A stretch of DNA of 64,000 nucleotides from DATKMP01 sp963790045 (GTDB lineage: Bacteria; Bacteroidota; Ignavibacteria; UBA10030): the NCBI GenBank assembly GCA_963790045.1, contig CAWBMS010000008.1, positions 434,001 to 498,000 of the forward strand, written 5' to 3'. The translations under genes were made by a program, and so were the position numbers. The notes under the pieces were generated by a model. The model was not told the origin of the DNA and did no database searches. It worked only from the letters and a program-made list of their open reading frames with translations. Of this stretch, positions 19,503 through 28,320 are shown piece after piece. The number at the start of each line of letters is the position of its first letter. The stretch's first letter is position 1.

Positions 19503-19518
19503 TACAATTTTTGTGCCA
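19503..19518 (-). promoter_or_regulatory. candidate sigma-54-type promoter of the chemoreceptor operon
   Basis: Read on the minus strand the site is TGGCACAAAAATTGTA, which matches TGGCAC-N5-TTGCA at every fixed position except the C of the -12 GC (here T). It stands 84 bases before the chemoreceptor start. The gap 19420-19749 holds this site and the terminator-like element near the kinase gene, but no gene. Confidence 0.3.
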
Positions 19519-19664
19519 TTATTTTCAATTTGACAATATCTTGATGTTACTAATTATCATTGATAGTCTGGTTTTTGATAATATTCCCATTTTGTCGACG
19601 AATCACCAAATGAACAAATAGAGCCAGCTATATTGAATGTATCGCGCCATTATTCGTGTAAGAC

Positions 19665-19740
19665 AAAAAAAAATCCCAACTGAGTACAAAGTTACGGTAT
19701 AACGCCGGATCTTTTAGAAGGACGGTACCGGACGTTGTGT
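19665..19740 (-). terminator. conserved terminator-like element, copy A
   Basis: On the minus strand, directly after the hybrid kinase stop, lies GTCCGGTACCGTCC..., then CCGG, GTTATACCGTAAC, TTTGTACTC and GGGA followed by nine T. The same blocks in the same order occur at 22987-23075 after the thioredoxin gene. In copy A the final stem is short (AACT/AGTT around TTGTACTC), in copy B it is 8 bp. Shared loop sequence with different stem bases suggests a conserved RNA structure. No known riboswitch or RNA family was recognised. Confidence 0.5.
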
Positions 19741-19749
19741 AGAAGATTA

Positions 19750-22665
19750 TTATTTTTTATTCTCAACAGATTGATTGAACATGCCGGAGAGCGAATCGCT
19801 TTCCATTAATGCACGGACTAAATCTTCGATCCTTACTGGTTTAGAAATATAATCATCCATGCCGATGGCGAGATAATGCTCTCGGTCACCAACGATGGCG
19901 TTTGCCGTCATCGCAATAATACGCGGCTGCACTTCACGCTTGATCCGTTTGCGAATTTCGATCGTCGCTTGTTCGCCATCCATTTCCGGCATTTGTACAT
20001 CCATCAACACAACATCGTAGTTCTGGCGGTTCAATGCATCAAGCACTTCGAATCCATTCGCTGCAACATCGGCACGATAACCGATCTTTTCCAAAAAACG
20101 TAAAGCAACTTTTTGGTTGATCAAATTATCTTCCGCTAATAGAATTGTCAACGGATGATGTTTTCCGATCTCAACGTTGAATTGCATCGGCATGGCGGAA
20201 GACCTTCGAACGGTCGCCGCATGCCGATTCAATACCGTATTTAATGCATCAAACAAGTGAGAGGGCTTCACCGGCTTGGTAAGCGATGCAACGAAGCGAG
20301 GACTCTCTGATTCGGTTTCGCAATATCCCAGAGATGAGAGAAGCACTAAGGGTAGATTTTTCGCTTCCGGGAGTTTGTGAATTTCATCCGCTAACATCAA
20401 ACCATCCATTTCCGGCATTTGCATATCCAGTACGGCGAGATCAAATGTTTGTCCTTGCTGAAAGAATGCAAGCGCTTCACGGCCTGATGCAGCGGTTGTT
20501 GGCTGCATAAACCACGAAAGCGTTTGGTGCACAAGAATTTGTCTGTTCGTTTTATTATCGTCCACGATAAGTATTTTTTTGCCAGATAAACTTTTTATCT
20601 CTTGAGAAGTTGATTCTTCTCCGGATATTCCCGCGAGAATGGTAAAATGGAATGTTGCACCTTCACCGGGATTCCCGTACTTTTCAGCCCACATCGTGCC
20701 GCCCATTAATTCACTCAAGCGTTTGCTGATTGCTAATCCGAGTCCGGTGCCGCCGAACTTGCGCGTTGTCGATGAGTCGATTTGTGAAAAGGATAGAAAC
20801 AATTTGTTTTGTCGTTCGACCGGAACGCCAATGCCGGTATCTTTCACGGTGACGTGCAATAAATATTTATAGTGATCGCGCAATTGTCCGGTCACTGCCA
20901 CATCAACTTCTCCTTCACTCGTGAACTTGACGGCATTGCTGAGCAGGTTGACAAGTATTTGCCGCATACGTGTTACATCGCCGATCACCGTCGAAGGCAA
21001 TCCTTCTTCGACGGAATAAGTCAATTCAAGTTTTTTCTCGGCTGCTCGCGGCGTCACCAAATCAAGCGCTTCTTCAATACAGCGGCGTATTTCGAACGGC
21101 TGGCTTTCCAATTCCATTTTTTGTGCTTCAATTTTGGAAAAGTCAAGAATATCATTAATGAGGGAAAGAAGAACTTCACCGCTGGTACGGACAGTATCGG
21201 CAAATTCGTGTTGTTCATCGTTCAATGCCGTGTTTAACAAGAGACCCGTCATTCCGATAATGGCATTGAGCGGTGTACGAATTTCATGGCTCATATTTGC
21301 CAGGAATTCGCTCTTCACCCGGCTTGCCCGTTGCAATTCATTATTTGCTTGTTCCAACTCTTCGTGCGTTTTCCACAATGCTTCTTCCACATGTTTCCGG
21401 ATTGTGATATCATGACCTATTCCAATAATTCCTACAACTTTTCCGTCCTCATTCATGAACGGTATTTTTGAAGTAAGCAGCCATTGCTTCTTTCCTTCCG
21501 AATTGATAAAGTATTCCTCCCGATTGAGTACAGGTTTTCCCGATTGAATAATCGATTGATCGTCTGCATAGAAAGTTGCAGCAACATCGGCGGGGTAAAG
21601 TTCAAAATCGGTTTTTCCAAGGACTTCATCTTCGGAATGTTTCCCCATATTCCGAATGTCTGTTATATTGGTTATTGTTTTCCGGGATGCAGCATCCTTC
21701 ATATAGATAGCATCCGGTAAATGATCTATCAAGAAACGAAAAAGTTTTCGTTCTTTTAAAAGAGTTTCTTCAGCTTTAATATGATCTACAATTGACTTGT
21801 CACGCTCTGTTTGGGCTTGCATCAGCTTATTAATTTCACGCCTGATCCCCACCAGTCCGAATATTTCTCCTTTCGCATCGCGCAAAGGTACTTTGGTGGT
21901 CGATGTCCAGTTTGTCTGGCCATTCTCTAATTGCCTGCTTTCAATTAACCCTATAATCGATTCTCCAGAATCCATTAATTGCTGTTCGTCTTCAAAGGTT
22001 TTTCGCTCAAAATTTTTTCCAAACAAATCGATATCTGTTTTTCCGATTGCCTGGCTCATATCGCTCAATTTTAAATCCCGCAATTCTTTACGCGAGATCC
22101 GTAACAATCGGCTTTGCCGATCTTTAAAGAAAACGCTGTCAGGAATAATATCCATGAATGCATCAAAGAGTAATTTTTCATGATTGAGGGTATCCAAATC
22201 TTGTTTTTGTTCGGTAAGATCACAGATTATACCAACAAGCCCTGTAACATTTCCATGTTTATCATGCATTGGCAATTTCGTTGTACGCTGCCAATGTTTT
22301 TTTCCATCTGGATCATAATAAAATTCTTCCCTATCTATGACAGGTGTACCTGATTGGATGACTGATTGATCATCGGATAGAATCAGAGAAGCAACTTCGG
22401 GCGGGAAAAAAGTGTGATCATCTTTTCCAAGAACCTCCGATTCCGATTGACATCCTAAGCTGTGAACATCTGCAAGGTTAGCAAAAATCCTTCGGCACTT
22501 ATTATCTTTAAAATATATTCTATGCGGCATGTTATCAATTAACGTATGGATAAGGTCGTTATCCATTTGCAATGAGCTTGCTTTTATTTTCGCAACAACT
22601 TTTCGTTTGAGATTAGTTTTTGACCCTACCGTCTTCTTCAATGGTTTGTTAGATGACTTTTTCAT
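19750..22665 (-). CDS. hybrid sensor histidine kinase with three PAS domains and two receiver domains
   Basis: The 971-residue protein has no membrane segment and is probably cytoplasmic. Three PAS domains occupy about residues 36-150, 165-280 and 305-425, each with the FKD/MKD...LGKxD and 'DRE(E)...W..TTK.P..D..G.V.G' pattern. A HisKA domain carries the phospho-acceptor His at about 460 (NMSHEIRTPLN). A HATPase domain follows with TGIGVP and GGTGLGLAISKRL. Two receiver domains end the protein with acceptor Asp in AVLDMQMPEMDG and VLMDVQMPEMDG. No Hpt domain is present, so phosphotransfer to a separate Hpt protein is expected. The signal is unknown. Terminator-like elements lie on both sides of the gene. 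Confidence 0.92.
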   Translation of the reverse strand: MKKSSNKPLKKTVGSKTNLKRKVVAKIKASSLQMDNDLIHTLIDNMPHRIYFKDNKCRRIFANLADVHSLGCQSESEVLGKDDHTFFPPEVASLILSDDQSVIQSGTPVIDREEFYYDPDGKKHWQRTTKLPMHDKHGNVTGLVGIICDLTEQKQDLDTLNHEKLLFDAFMDIIPDSVFFKDRQSRLLRISRKELRDLKLSDMSQAIGKTDIDLFGKNFERKTFEDEQQLMDSGESIIGLIESRQLENGQTNWTSTTKVPLRDAKGEIFGLVGIRREINKLMQAQTERDKSIVDHIKAEETLLKERKLFRFLIDHLPDAIYMKDAASRKTITNITDIRNMGKHSEDEVLGKTDFELYPADVAATFYADDQSIIQSGKPVLNREEYFINSEGKKQWLLTSKIPFMNEDGKVVGIIGIGHDITIRKHVEEALWKTHEELEQANNELQRASRVKSEFLANMSHEIRTPLNAIIGMTGLLLNTALNDEQHEFADTVRTSGEVLLSLINDILDFSKIEAQKMELESQPFEIRRCIEEALDLVTPRAAEKKLELTYSVEEGLPSTVIGDVTRMRQILVNLLSNAVKFTSEGEVDVAVTGQLRDHYKYLLHVTVKDTGIGVPVERQNKLFLSFSQIDSSTTRKFGGTGLGLAISKRLSELMGGTMWAEKYGNPGEGATFHFTILAGISGEESTSQEIKSLSGKKILIVDDNKTNRQILVHQTLSWFMQPTTAASGREALAFFQQGQTFDLAVLDMQMPEMDGLMLADEIHKLPEAKNLPLVLLSSLGYCETESESPRFVASLTKPVKPSHLFDALNTVLNRHAATVRRSSAMPMQFNVEIGKHHPLTILLAEDNLINQKVALRFLEKIGYRADVAANGFEVLDALNRQNYDVVLMDVQMPEMDGEQATIEIRKRIKREVQPRIIAMTANAIVGDREHYLAIGMDDYISKPVRIEDLVRALMESDSLSGMFNQSVENKK

Positions 22666-22986
22666 TTGACCTCCAACAACAATCCATTTTTATTTCCCAT
22701 ATCAACATTTTCATTTTGATCCTATAGTAAGAAACATTGAAAATAAAACAAAGTTCTAATTAAAAATTTATTTTTCGACGTTTTTCCATCGCACATGCTC
22801 TTTCAGTCAGCTTATATACTCTTACATACCTTGTGCCATTTTTCAAAATCTATCTAATTTTAATACTACCACTTTTAATTGATTTTAAATGTTTACAGGG
22901 TACCCTTGTTAAGATGAAGCAACCATTTGTCGAAATATAGCCATACGATAGATATTTGATTTTTTATCAACGCTTCATCGTAATAA

Positions 22987-23075
22987 CAAAAAAATCCCGA
23001 TTGAGTACAAACAATCGGGATCGGTTACGGTAACGTCCGGATTTTTAGGAGGGAATGGCACCGGACATTGTTAGA
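22987..23075 (-). terminator. conserved terminator-like element, copy B (after trxA)
   Basis: On the minus strand GTCCGG and TCCGGAC arms are followed by the palindrome GTTACCGTAAC, then CCCGATTG-TTTGTACT-CAATCGGG (stem 22996-23003 with 23012-23019) and a run of seven T. This is a good intrinsic terminator for the FmdB-thioredoxin unit and is related to copy A. The rest of the 415-base gap to the kinase gene (22666-22986) is A/T-rich and no gene was seen in it. Confidence 0.7.
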
Positions 23076-23080
23076 TAAGG

Positions 23081-23443
23081 TCAAGCAAACGACAGTAATT
23101 CTTTTTCGACAGTCTCCTTTAGCGCATCTTTCGGAAGTGCGCCAACAGACATTTTGGGTTTTCCGGTTTTCGGGACAAACAACAAGGATGGAATACTACG
23201 CACACCAAAGACGCCAGCAAGCTCTTGTTCGTCATCAACATTCACTTTGTAGAAATTCACTTTACCTGCGTATTCGCTCGAAAGCTCTTCTATAATAGGG
23301 CCGACCGTTTTGCACGGTCCACACCACGGCGCCCAAAAATCGATTACCGCCGGAAGTTCACCGCTAAATTGCCAATCGTTATTCTGTTCGTAATTAAAAA
23401 CTTTTTGCAAAAATGTTTCCTTGGTTAACTGTTCTGCCATCAT
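23081..23443 (-). CDS. trxA: thioredoxin
   Basis: This 120-residue cytoplasmic disulfide reductase carries the active site WAPWCGPCK, followed by VGPIIEELSSEYAGKVNFYKVNVDDEQELAGVFGVRSIPSLLFVPK with the conserved cis-proline (SIPS). It follows the FmdB-like gene by 9 bases in the same direction. A short N-terminal extension before the fold is the only difference from typical thioredoxins. A terminator follows 6 bases after the stop. Confidence 0.93.
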   Translation of the reverse strand: MMAEQLTKETFLQKVFNYEQNNDWQFSGELPAVIDFWAPWCGPCKTVGPIIEELSSEYAGKVNFYKVNVDDEQELAGVFGVRSIPSLLFVPKTGKPKMSVGALPKDALKETVEKELLSFA

Positions 23444-23452
23444 CGATTCCTT

Positions 23453-23686
23453 TTAATTTAATCCGCATGTGCCGCCACAGCATCCATCGTTTTCGCATGA
23501 TCCACCGGCAGGACATTCATCTGCATGCACATGGCTGTTTGTTTGAATTGCTGTTACCGACATCAATTTTTTATGTTTTGTTGAACCGCATGACGGACAG
23601 ACAACATCTTCGGCAATTTCTTTTCCTTTGTGGTACACGTCATAAATTTTCTTGCATTCTTCACAACGATAATCATAGACAGGCAT
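23453..23686 (-). CDS. FmdB-family zinc-ribbon protein
   Basis: The 77-residue protein begins MPVYDYRCEECKKIYDVYHK and has a second CPSCGS knuckle, which together form the FmdB/Zn-ribbon regulatory-protein fold. The C-terminus adds a second cysteine cluster (CPAGGSCENDGCCGGTCG) typical of longer members. The function of the family is not established. It is the first gene of a two-gene unit with thioredoxin, hinting at a redox or metal link (inference). Confidence 0.85.
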   Translation of the reverse strand: MPVYDYRCEECKKIYDVYHKGKEIAEDVVCPSCGSTKHKKLMSVTAIQTNSHVHADECPAGGSCENDGCCGGTCGLN

Positions 23687-23779
23687 AAGTTATTCCTTGT
23701 TCATTCCTTAATAAGACGTTGAATTCGGAAAAAAGATTCAACAAATTTTCTCTTGTATCAAACAATTTGTCTATGAAAC

Positions 23780-23810
23780 ACAAAAGCCGGAAACAATGTT
23801 CCCGGCTTGA
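23780..23810 (-). terminator. intrinsic terminator of the Spy-like gene
   Basis: On the minus strand AAGCCGG (23802-23808) pairs with CCGGCTT (23784-23790), with GAACATTGTTT between, followed by TTTG. It lies about 27 bases after the stop codon of the Spy/CpxP-like gene. Confidence 0.7.
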
Positions 23811-23836
23811 TACAAAATTTAAAGCTGTCTTTCTCG

Positions 23837-24535
23837 TTATTGCTGCGGCGGAACAGGTGCATCGCCTTTCTCAGGTTGATGGTGTTGACGATCAAATTGC
23901 GGATGCTGCCAACCCTTGCCTTCGAATTTTCCTTCATGCCTTCCATTGCCCATTTGAGGATGCATGGCTAATGCATGTTTCCATATTTTTTGTTGTTCGG
24001 GTGTTAAAAGCTTATTAATGGCAAACCATCCATCAATACGATTAATGTGGATTTGCGTAGAAAGCTCAGCAATCTCATTTATCTTTTTCACAATTTCGTT
24101 TTTATCAGGATTGTCGGCTTTGAACAACTGACGCAATTCAAGGCGCGCCGTAGCGACTTTGGCTTTTTGTGCTATCGCTTCTTTTGCAGCATCGAATACA
24201 ATTTTATCCACATCCTTTTTTTGTACATCCGTCAATTTTAATTTGACGAGCATTGGGGGTAACATGGCCGCTCCATCATATCCTTGCGAATGTGGCAGCA
24301 TACCGACATCTTCCAAATCTTGCTGAGGCATATCTTCACCCTCTGGCATGAGCATATCCATTTCGCCTTCATCGGGAGGCAGACATGCTAATTCTTCTGA
24401 ATAAGGCGCCGGCGATTCTGAAGGGTGAACTTGCTGGGATTGTAGCGGGGAAGGAGTCATTCCTGCTTTTTGCGCGTACAACTGTAAACAACCGATGACA
24501 AGCAAGAACGCTGTGATGATTGCAATTCGTTTCAT
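23837..24535 (-). CDS. Spy/CpxP-like periplasmic protein (LTXXQ-type)
   Basis: The 232-residue protein has a signal peptide (about 1-21, ending LYAQ). The central helical part LVKLKLTDVQKKDVDKIVFDAAKEAIAQKAKVATARLELRQLF, followed by NKLLTPEQQKIWKHAL, shows the two LT-x-x-Q-type motifs of the Spy/CpxP/metal-resistance sensor family. The region before it is acidic and methionine-rich; the C-terminus is rich in His and Gln. A periplasmic chaperone or metal-stress role is likely from the family. AAAGGAG stands before the ATG. It is a single-gene unit with its own terminator. Confidence 0.75.
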   Translation of the reverse strand: MKRIAIITAFLLVIGCLQLYAQKAGMTPSPLQSQQVHPSESPAPYSEELACLPPDEGEMDMLMPEGEDMPQQDLEDVGMLPHSQGYDGAAMLPPMLVKLKLTDVQKKDVDKIVFDAAKEAIAQKAKVATARLELRQLFKADNPDKNEIVKKINEIAELSTQIHINRIDGWFAINKLLTPEQQKIWKHALAMHPQMGNGRHEGKFEGKGWQHPQFDRQHHQPEKGDAPVPPQQ

Positions 24536-24648
24536 TTGGGTATCTCCTTTGTATATAGAACGATAATTATTGCGCCTCGTTGTAATTTAGATGAAGGAGA
24601 TAGAAAAAGGTTTAACTCTGAAAAAACTTTAACATCCTGAATAACAAT

Positions 24649-25740
24649 TCAACTTTTCGGTTGAAATTTTTCGACCTCTTCTAAAATCGTTGAAACGATG
24701 TCTTCTTCTTTCACGCGCTTGATCATTTCGCCTTTGCGGTACAAAATGCCGACACCTTTTCCCGATGCAATGCCGATGTCTGCTGCACTTGCTTCGCCGG
24801 GACCGTTCACCACACAACCGAGCACGGCAATCGAAACCGGTTTCTTTACATGTGCAAGTTTTTGTTCCAGCTCACCCATGATTTTAAAGAGATCAACTTC
24901 AATGCGTCCACAGGTCGGGCACGCGATCAATTCGACATTGCGTGAAGCAAGATTGAGCGAGCGAAGAATTTCTTTCCCCACTTCCACTTCTTTCACCGGT
25001 TCATCCGTTAACGAAACACGAATCGTATCGCCGATTCCTTCCGATAACAACGAACCGATACCGACTGCGGATTTAATCGTGCCGGAACGTGTTGGGCCAG
25101 CTTCCGTGACACCAAGATGCAAGGGAATATCTGTCCGTTCCGCCACAAGCCGGTACGCATCGATCATTAATTTTACATCGGTGGATTTTACGGAGATGAC
25201 AACATCATGAAAATCAAACTCTTCACAAATTCCTACGTGGCGCATAGCGCTTTCATACAACGCTTCTGCCGTTGGATAACCGTACTTTTCTAAAATATCA
25301 TGTTCCAACGAACCGGAATTTACGCCGATGCGAATCGGGATGCCGCGCTCTTTTGCCGCCGTCAACACCTGACGAATGCGGTCTTTCGATCCGATATTGC
25401 CGGGATTCAACCGCACCTTTGCAACACCCGCTTCAATGGCTTTGAGTGCAAAGATATGGTTGAAATGAATATCCGCAACAATCGGCACGGGAGATTGCTT
25501 CACGATTTCCGGCATCGCTTCTGCCGCTTCTTTATCATTTACCGTTACACGAACAATATCGACGCCGGCTTCTGCTGCTGCTTTTATTTGTGCAACAGTT
25601 CCCGCAACATCATCCGTTTTGGTTTTCGTCATCGTCTGCACGGAAATTGGCGCATCGCCGCCGATCTTAATTCCGCCGACATTCACCTGCCGCGTTGTTC
25701 TTCGTACAGTTGCTTTATATGTTTTGTGTTGTTCCATCAT
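24649..25740 (-). CDS. ispG: 4-hydroxy-3-methylbut-2-enyl-diphosphate synthase
   Basis: IspG (GcpE) converts MEcPP to HMBPP in the MEP isoprenoid pathway and needs a [4Fe-4S] cluster. The 363-residue protein shows VGGIKIGGDAPISVQTMTKT at the start, VADIHFNHIFALKAI, KVRLNPGNIG and IRIGVNSGSLE. The cluster ligands are in the CPTCGR segment and in VLGCVVNGPGEA near the C-terminus. Two adjacent ATGs are possible (25740 or 25737). This is the short bacterial form without the large insert seen in some Bacteroidota and Chlorobi. Confidence 0.95.
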   Translation of the reverse strand: MMEQHKTYKATVRRTTRQVNVGGIKIGGDAPISVQTMTKTKTDDVAGTVAQIKAAAEAGVDIVRVTVNDKEAAEAMPEIVKQSPVPIVADIHFNHIFALKAIEAGVAKVRLNPGNIGSKDRIRQVLTAAKERGIPIRIGVNSGSLEHDILEKYGYPTAEALYESAMRHVGICEEFDFHDVVISVKSTDVKLMIDAYRLVAERTDIPLHLGVTEAGPTRSGTIKSAVGIGSLLSEGIGDTIRVSLTDEPVKEVEVGKEILRSLNLASRNVELIACPTCGRIEVDLFKIMGELEQKLAHVKKPVSIAVLGCVVNGPGEASAADIGIASGKGVGILYRKGEMIKRVKEEDIVSTILEEVEKFQPKS

Positions 25741-25778
25741 CGATCCGTTTTTTATTCATCAACAATGTGAAGCCAATA

Positions 25779-26708
25779 TTAGTTCATTCGCTTGCTGGCA
25801 TCGAACAATATTTTCTTTTCTTCATCCGTTAAACTCTGGTAACCGCTTTGACTGATTTTATCCAAAATCGCATCGATGCGCTGCTGCATTTCGTCCGGCT
25901 TGCCCGCCGTGGTGGGTTTCTCTTTCGAATCAAACGATTTCGATTCTTTAATATCGAACACTTTTGCATCCATCACTTCTCCGCCGCTGCTTGAAGGTTT
26001 ACTCCACGAAGACGGATTCGTCCACGATTGGAATGCGGTATTCGTACGCGAGCGTGCATTCCAACGGCGATCAATCAAAACATACAAATATCCGGCAACC
26101 GCTCCGCCAAGATGCGCAAGGTTTGCTACATTACTATCGCCGCCTATCGACATCACACCAAACACAATCAAGAAGATGATAAAATATTTTACTTTTACCG
26201 GAATGAGAAAATATAAATAGATGTATCGATCTGGAAACATAGTTGCGAAAGCAACCATCACGCCATACACCGCACCGGAGGCGCCGATCGTAGGGCCTAA
26301 TGCAGGATCAAAAAAAGGAGCAAGAATCAATTGAAATAATCCAGCCACAACACCGCATGTTAAATAATAAATGAGGAATTTTTTTGATCCCCATACATGC
26401 TCCACTTCCATTCCGAACATCCACAATCCAAACACCATATTAAAGAAGATGTGCCAAAAACCTGCATGCATAAATTGATAGGTGATGAGCTGCCACGGAT
26501 AAAATCCATGACCTAGCGGCATCAAACCGAACGTAACGGTTAAGTAATCGTTCAATCCGATTCCGTTAAAATGGAATGCACTGAAAAACCACATCAGTAA
26601 AAATACTGCGGCGTTTGCAATCAGCAAGCCCTTGATGACCGGCGGAAAGAACTGGAATCCTCCGAACATCGAAGGACGGTAGTAATTGGAATTGTCGTTA
26701 TATGCCAT
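25779..26708 (-). CDS. rhomboid-family intramembrane serine protease
   Basis: The 309-residue membrane protein has about six hydrophobic segments. The catalytic serine is in GASGAVYG after PTIG, and the catalytic histidine in NLAHLGGAVAGYL; the HAGFWHIFFNMVFGLWMFG segment carries the conserved WHIxFNM motif. After the last helix a basic linker leads to a C-terminal soluble region ending in a helix, QQRIDAILDKISQSGYQSL, a tail common in rhomboids of this clade. Substrates are unknown. It lies 38 bases upstream of ispG in the same direction. Confidence 0.9.
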   Translation of the reverse strand: MAYNDNSNYYRPSMFGGFQFFPPVIKGLLIANAAVFLLMWFFSAFHFNGIGLNDYLTVTFGLMPLGHGFYPWQLITYQFMHAGFWHIFFNMVFGLWMFGMEVEHVWGSKKFLIYYLTCGVVAGLFQLILAPFFDPALGPTIGASGAVYGVMVAFATMFPDRYIYLYFLIPVKVKYFIIFLIVFGVMSIGGDSNVANLAHLGGAVAGYLYVLIDRRWNARSRTNTAFQSWTNPSSWSKPSSSGGEVMDAKVFDIKESKSFDSKEKPTTAGKPDEMQQRIDAILDKISQSGYQSLTDEEKKILFDASKRMN

Positions 26709-26818
26709 TTTTAAAATTTATTGATTAAACGAGTTTCGATTTGATGACTTTCGATTTTTTTGATATAATTTTTCAGACATTAACAATAATCAAATCGTAA
26801 ATCAACCAATCACCAAAT

Positions 26819-26856
26819 AAAAAGAAGCTGCCAGCAAAACGCCAACAGCTCTTTTA
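26819..26856 (-). terminator. candidate terminator of pgk
   Basis: On the minus strand AGCTG (26846-26850) and CAGCT (26826-26830) enclose a G/C-rich loop that can extend the stem, followed by TTCTTTTTATT. It lies between the pgk stop and the rhomboid start. Confidence 0.5.
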
Positions 26857-26889
26857 ACTTCTATCTTCTAACTTCTGTATTCTGACCTC

Positions 26890-28155
26890 TTACTTATCAT
26901 TCAGCGCTGCAACACCCGGCAATACTTTGCCTTCAAGATATTCGAGCGAAGCGCCGCCGCCGGTAGAAACATGCGAGACCGCTTTGTCCAATCCTGCCTG
27001 CGCAATCGCCGATGCCGAATCGCCGCCGCCGACAATCGTCGTCGCGCCGGTTTTTGTTGCATCCGCTAAAGCTTGTGCAATGGCCGTTGTACCTTTGGCG
27101 AAATTCGATAACTCGAATACACCCATCGGTCCGTTCCACACGACTGTTTTTGCTTTCGTAATTTCTCCGGCAAATAATTTTATGGTTTCCGGTCCGATAT
27201 CGAGTCCGGTCCAATCAGCAGGAATAGCATTTACTTTAACGATTTTTGTTGCCGCGGCATTATCAAATTTGTCGGCAACCACACAATCGACCGGCAACAA
27301 CAATTTCACGTTCTTCACTTTTGCGGTATCGAGAATCTGTTTCGCCAATGCAATCTTGTCTTCCTCCAATAAGGATTTGCCGATTTCCATTCCCTGTGCT
27401 TTGTAAAATGTGAACATCATTCCGCCGCCGATTAAAAGTGCATCCACTTTCGTCATCAGGTTTTGGATCACATCGATCTTGCCGGAAATTTTTGCGCCGC
27501 CAATGACGGCAACATACGGCTTCACCGGATTGTCGGTCGCTTTGCTGAGATACGCAAGTTCTTTTTCCATTAAAAATCCTGCAACCGCCGGTAAATAATG
27601 TGCAACAGTTTCCGTCGAAGCATGCGCGCGGTGTGCTGTACCGAATGCATCGTTCACATACACATCTGCATATTCGGCAAGCTGCTTCGCCATCGATTCG
27701 CGCTCGGACGCTTCTTTGCTGGTTTCTTCTTTATGGAAGCGCGTATTTTCTAACATCAAAATTTCATCCTGCTTCAAGCCATCGACCAACGCTTTTGTTT
27801 CTGCGCCAATCGCTGCGGGCGCAAGTTTTACCGGCTTGCCGAGCAATTTGGAAAGATGTTCCACAACGGGTTTCATTTTGCATTTGCCTTCGATAAATTT
27901 CGCTTCATCGAACGGCTTGCCGTCTTTTTCTGCTTTCTCTTTTGCTTTCTTCGCATCTTTTTTCGGATCGCCGAGATGCGACATCAGCACAAGATATTTC
28001 GGTTTTTGATCTAACACATATTGAATAGTCGGCAATGCGGCGCGAATGCGAATGTCATCTTGAATCACGCCGTTCTTCAACGGAACGTTAAAATCCACAC
28101 GCATCAATACTCGTTTGCCTTTGAGGTCAATATCACGGACAGTTTTTTTATTCAT
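26890..28155 (-). CDS. pgk: phosphoglycerate kinase
   Basis: Pgk transfers phosphate from 1,3-bisphosphoglycerate to ADP in glycolysis. The 421-residue protein begins with KTVRDIDLKGKRVLMRVDFNVPL and carries LMSHLGDPK, EILMLENTRFHKEE, VNDAFGTAHRAHAST and the nucleotide loop VVWNGPMGVFE, with TTIVGGGDSASAI near the end. Length is slightly above the usual 395-400 because of an insert after the SHLGDPK motif rich in Lys. It lies downstream of gap in the same direction, separated by a terminator. Confidence 0.97.
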   Translation of the reverse strand: MNKKTVRDIDLKGKRVLMRVDFNVPLKNGVIQDDIRIRAALPTIQYVLDQKPKYLVLMSHLGDPKKDAKKAKEKAEKDGKPFDEAKFIEGKCKMKPVVEHLSKLLGKPVKLAPAAIGAETKALVDGLKQDEILMLENTRFHKEETSKEASERESMAKQLAEYADVYVNDAFGTAHRAHASTETVAHYLPAVAGFLMEKELAYLSKATDNPVKPYVAVIGGAKISGKIDVIQNLMTKVDALLIGGGMMFTFYKAQGMEIGKSLLEEDKIALAKQILDTAKVKNVKLLLPVDCVVADKFDNAAATKIVKVNAIPADWTGLDIGPETIKLFAGEITKAKTVVWNGPMGVFELSNFAKGTTAIAQALADATKTGATTIVGGGDSASAIAQAGLDKAVSHVSTGGGASLEYLEGKVLPGVAALNDK

Positions 28156-28227
28156 AGCTGCCTTTTCCTTTTTATTGTACAGTGATAATATAAATGTTCG
28201 AAACGCCCCGACATCGTTTGTTCTTTA

Positions 28228-28266
28228 AAAAAGGAATCCAGACATGAAGTTCATATCTGGATTCCC
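28228..28266 (-). terminator. intrinsic terminator of gap
   Basis: On the minus strand GGAATCCAGA (28257-28266) and TCTGGATTCC (28234-28243) form a perfect 10-bp stem with a 13-base loop, followed by six T. It lies between gap and pgk and would stop most gap transcripts before pgk. Confidence 0.85.
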
Positions 28267-28320
28267 ATACATATCCGGGAATGACGTTCATACGATCATC
28301 TTCCCATTCTGCTTTCGTTC

